6,760 nt of DNA. Origin: Candidatus Bathyarchaeota archaeon. Its GTDB lineage: Archaea > Thermoproteota > Bathyarchaeia > Bathyarchaeales > DTEX01. Positions 5,027-6,760 of the stretch are shown in pieces. The position numbers and the translations under genes were made by a program. Every line of letters begins with the position of its first letter. Within the stretch, counting starts at the first letter, position 1. Under the pieces are notes generated by a model that did no database searches, was not told where the DNA came from, and worked only from the letters and a program-made list of their open reading frames with translations. Location: the NCBI GenBank assembly GCA_021158305.1, contig JAGGUU010000046.1, positions 1 to 6,760 on the forward strand, given 5' to 3'.

Positions 5027-5036
5027 GTATTTATAC
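5027..5036. promoter_or_regulatory. TATA box of tRNA-Ser, possibly bidirectional
   Basis: On the minus strand GTATAAATAC is centred about 33 nt upstream of the tRNA 5' end, giving a start point around 5005. The element is nearly symmetrical; on the plus strand it reads TATTTATA about 24 nt before the tRNA-like fragment beginning at 5055, so it could also drive that fragment. Confidence 0.55.
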
Positions 5037-5054
5037 CTCAATAAAAACAAATAA

Positions 5055-5130
5055 TGGGGCAGGCCTGGAGAGCTTCTGGAAAGCCTGCGGCCCGTTTGGG
5101 CCTCGAGGGTTCAAAATCCCTCCCGCCGCG
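5055..5130 (+). pseudogene. 5'-truncated tRNA-Ser-like fragment with an 11-nt intron-like insertion
   Basis: The fragment starts in the 3' strand of the D-stem (TGGGG). It continues with an anticodon stem CAGGC/GCCTG around an 18-nt loop, a variable arm GGCCC-GTTT-GGGCC, a T-stem GAGGG/CCCTC, the acceptor 3' strand CCGCCGC and G73. In the loop, CTGGAG and A38 surround AGCTTCTGGAA; CTGG can pair with the second CTGG (two wobbles) to give the same splice geometry as in the neighbouring tRNA. The loop implies anticodon GGA. The T-loop has eight bases (an extra A), and the 5' acceptor strand (GCGGCGG expected) plus most of the D-arm are absent upstream, so it cannot form a complete cis-encoded tRNA. 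It is not a copy of the adjacent gene, as stems and variable arm differ. Likely a tRNA pseudogene or an integration scar; a trans-spliced half gene is a remote alternative. Confidence 0.7.
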
Positions 5131-5197
5131 TACAACTATTTCTCTGAATTCGACGGTCATATAACCTAGTAAGCTTTCCAGAAATGATTAGGGAGAA

Positions 5198-5207
5198 GTT
5201 TAATTAG
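5198..5207 (+). promoter_or_regulatory. putative TATA box of the antiporter gene
   Basis: GTTTAATTAG is centred about 35 nt before the TTG start at 5238, so transcription would begin only some 9 nt before it. That leaves no room for a standard Shine-Dalgarno, in keeping with a nearly leaderless archaeal mRNA. The match to a strong TATA box is moderate. Confidence 0.35.
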
Positions 5208-5237
5208 GCGGGGCGACCGCATGACTAGAGAGCTTTC

Positions 5238-6494
5238 TTGGACCCCTCTGTAGCTCTTCTAATCGGAGCTGGGATATTAATCATCGGTTTCATAGCCGAC
5301 ATGGTTCATGATAAATTCGGAATACCCGCTATTTTGGTTCTCATCTTCCTTGGAGCCCTCTTCGGCCCAATCCTGCAAATCCTTCCGAGAGAACCCTTGA
5401 TAACTCTTGCACCCTATTTTGCCGCCTTAACCTTAGCAATAGTGCTCTTTGAAGCGGGGATAAGCTTCCCTAGTTCTAGGGGGCTTTCTGAGGCTCCAAG
5501 AGCCCTCCTATATGCTTTCTTCACGATCTCTTTTTCAACATTATTCACTGCTATCGCCCTGATGATAATTCTTAATTTGAGCCCTCTTGAAGCCGCCTTG
5601 CTGGGGGTGACAGTTGGGGGGACGAGCTCCGCTGTAATAATCCCGCTTGTTTCAAGGATGAAGGTAAGCAGTTTCGCAAGGAACATGCTAACATTCGAGT
5701 CGGTTTTAACAGATGGTTTGGTGATCGTGGTAGCCATGCTGCTGCTAAGGCTTATTGCTCTCCCAGGATCGGCTATAACCCCTGAGATGATCTCAAGGGA
5801 GATTATTGGAGCTCTTGTGATAAGCGCAATAGTGGGAGTAGCTGCAGCTTTTCTAGTAGCCAAGCTCATTCCAAGCATACATGGGCGCGTATACGGAGAT
5901 ATTCTGATTCTCGGGCTATTGATCTTCGTATATGCCGCCTCCGAGCAGGTTGGAGGAAGTGGAGCGTTGACAGCCTTCATATCAGGGATCGCCCTAAGGA
6001 ACATCACCCTCCTTTCATCGTGGGGTGCAGCTCTCAAAGGCTCTCATGAGCCGGGGGTGAGGGAAGCTGAAGCAGGGTCAGGAAGCCGACCACTTTCGCT
6101 TGGATGGTATTCTAAGAGATTTTATGCTCAGTTATCTTTCTTGATGCGAACCTACTTCTTCGCCTTCCTCGGGATGATATTCTACGCCCCCAACCTAACG
6201 ATGTGCCTTATCGGATTCTTCCTAACAGCACTTCTGATATTCGCGAGAGCGATCTCAACGACCATAATCTGCTTTAGGACGGACGCATCTGAGATAGATA
6301 GGTTCTCTATGAGCTTCTTATGCGCTAGGGGCCTGTCAGCCGCAGTTCTAGCAAGCATCCTAACAACCTATAATCTAAGTCTCTCTGGGATAGCTGAGCA
6401 ACTCATCGCGCAGGTGATAATCTATACTTCAGTTATCTCGGCGGCAGCGGCATACGTAACCGGAAGCACGAGATTCAGGAGGATCTTCTCTTGA
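5238..6494 (+). CDS. CPA-family monovalent cation/proton antiporter
   Basis: 418 residues, about twelve hydrophobic segments, complete and of usual length for the membrane domain of NhaP/Kef-type antiporters; it lacks a C-terminal TrkA-N or other regulatory domain. Family landmarks are DKFGIPAILVLIFLGALFGP (25-44), LFEAGISF (70-77), the unwound-helix motif GGTSSAVIIPL (127-137) and FESVLTDG (153-160). D159 is the expected ion-binding Asp; the residue before it is Thr158, where CPA1 usually has Asn and electrogenic relatives often Asp. A loop at about 265-290 is polar and extended. The protein should exchange Na+ or K+ for H+ across the cytoplasmic membrane. The start is TTG at 5238 because an in-frame TAG at 5226-5228 closes the frame and no ATG lies between. 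An out-of-frame ATG at 5221 opens an 11-codon ORF overlapping this start. The stop is 2 nt from the stop of the convergent gene. Confidence 0.88.
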   Translation: MDPSVALLIGAGILIIGFIADMVHDKFGIPAILVLIFLGALFGPILQILPREPLITLAPYFAALTLAIVLFEAGISFPSSRGLSEAPRALLYAFFTISFSTLFTAIALMIILNLSPLEAALLGVTVGGTSSAVIIPLVSRMKVSSFARNMLTFESVLTDGLVIVVAMLLLRLIALPGSAITPEMISREIIGALVISAIVGVAAAFLVAKLIPSIHGRVYGDILILGLLIFVYAASEQVGGSGALTAFISGIALRNITLLSSWGAALKGSHEPGVREAEAGSGSRPLSLGWYSKRFYAQLSFLMRTYFFAFLGMIFYAPNLTMCLIGFFLTALLIFARAISTTIICFRTDASEIDRFSMSFLCARGLSAAVLASILTTYNLSLSGIAEQLIAQVIIYTSVISAAAAYVTGSTRFRRIFS

Positions 6495-6496
6495 AC

Positions 6497-6760
6497 CTAA
6501 AATGCAAAGATCGGGGTCAGGAATATGAGGAGCACCAGCGCGGTTAATGGGACAGTTATATTATCATCTATCACCCCGAACTCATAGTGTTCTACGAAGC
6601 TGCAGATTAGAGCCGCTACAGCTCCAGTGGTCCCCAAGATTGCGAAGCCTATCGGGGTGATCGTTATTGCCATAGCAAAGTTGCCCCACCAAGACTTCGT
6701 CCTTCTCTTGAATATCATGTTTCTCAAGAGGCCGGTTACGGCGTCCCCTATGGACATAAA
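6497..6760 (-). CDS. polyprenol/diacylglycerol-kinase-like membrane protein, C-terminal part (runs off the right edge)
   Basis: Only the last 88 or so codons are in the window; the frame remains open through 6760, and the apparent ATG at 6755-6757 is an internal Met. The fragment has the CTP-dependent dolichol/phytol-kinase-family landmarks SIGDAVTGLLRN, RRTKSWWGNFAMA and the terminal FGVIDDNITVPL, separated and followed by hydrophobic segments. Members phosphorylate polyprenols or related lipid alcohols at the membrane, which in archaea may serve glycosyl-carrier recycling or lipid salvage. The substrate cannot be told from this part. The gene converges on the antiporter gene with a 2-nt gap, so the two mRNAs probably overlap at their 3' ends. 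Confidence 0.8.
   Translation of the reverse strand, partial: FMSIGDAVTGLLRNMIFKRRTKSWWGNFAMAITITPIGFAILGTTGAVAALICSFVEHYEFGVIDDNITVPLTALVLLIFLTPIFAF

Noticed and set aside
4746..5169. Open frames on both strands running across the tRNA gene (4831-5169 plus, 4746-5006 minus)
   Set aside because: Both are created by the GC-rich tRNA and tRNA-like sequences; a protein gene overlapping an intact tRNA is not credible.
5130..5240. Permuted tRNA, with a 5' half downstream of the 3' fragment
   Set aside because: The GC-rich stretch GGCGGGGCGACCGC at 5207-5220 does not supply the needed GCGGCGG acceptor strand, and no D-arm follows it.
5414..6037. 207-codon open frame on the minus strand
   Set aside because: It lies wholly inside the well-supported antiporter gene on the other strand; its translation is basic and low in family signals, typical of an antisense shadow.

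Overview
This window looks like chromosomal DNA of an archaeon, probably a thermophilic member of the Thermoproteota/Bathyarchaeia-type lineages; the exact lineage is inference. The evidence is a serine tRNA gene with a 12-nt intron at the canonical 37/38 position and no encoded CCA, TATA-type promoters close to starts, several TTG/GTG starts, heavy AGG/ATA/GAG codon use, and archaeal-type gene families: a polyprenol/dolichol-kinase-like protein and the C-terminus of a radical SAM protein resembling archaeal tetraether-lipid-synthase-like enzymes.

Layout. Positions 1-414 hold no intact gene: there is a probable decayed membrane-protein remnant (minus strand) and a T-rich terminator. Positions 415-2877 are a two-gene minus-strand operon. 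A divergent ketol-acid reductoisomerase (KARI/IlvC) homologue is followed after 9 nt, in the same frame, by an Nramp-like membrane protein that lacks the Nramp metal-binding motifs. The KARI-like protein has also lost two conserved active-site residues (His to Ser, Lys to Arg). The pair therefore looks like a repurposed enzyme-transporter module rather than branched-chain amino acid synthesis plus metal uptake, and it is the best candidate here for an undescribed system.

Positions about 2990-5230 are a gene-poor, decayed stretch. It contains a C-terminal radical SAM fragment, hairpins, a perfect 9+9 bp inverted repeat next to a TATA box, a secreted peptidase-like pseudogene with a nonsense codon and a frame break, and a run of three unidentified small ORFs, one with an internal tandem duplication. 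It ends with an intact tRNA-Ser(GGA) (minus) facing away from a 5'-truncated second tRNA-Ser-like fragment (plus) that still carries an intron-like insertion. This mix is typical of a chromosomal zone that has received and lost foreign DNA around a tRNA gene, although no integrase or complete element is present.

Positions 5238-6494 encode a complete plus-strand CPA-family cation/proton antiporter. It converges, with only 2 nt between stop codons, on the C-terminal part of a polyprenol/diacylglycerol-kinase-like membrane protein that runs off the right edge.
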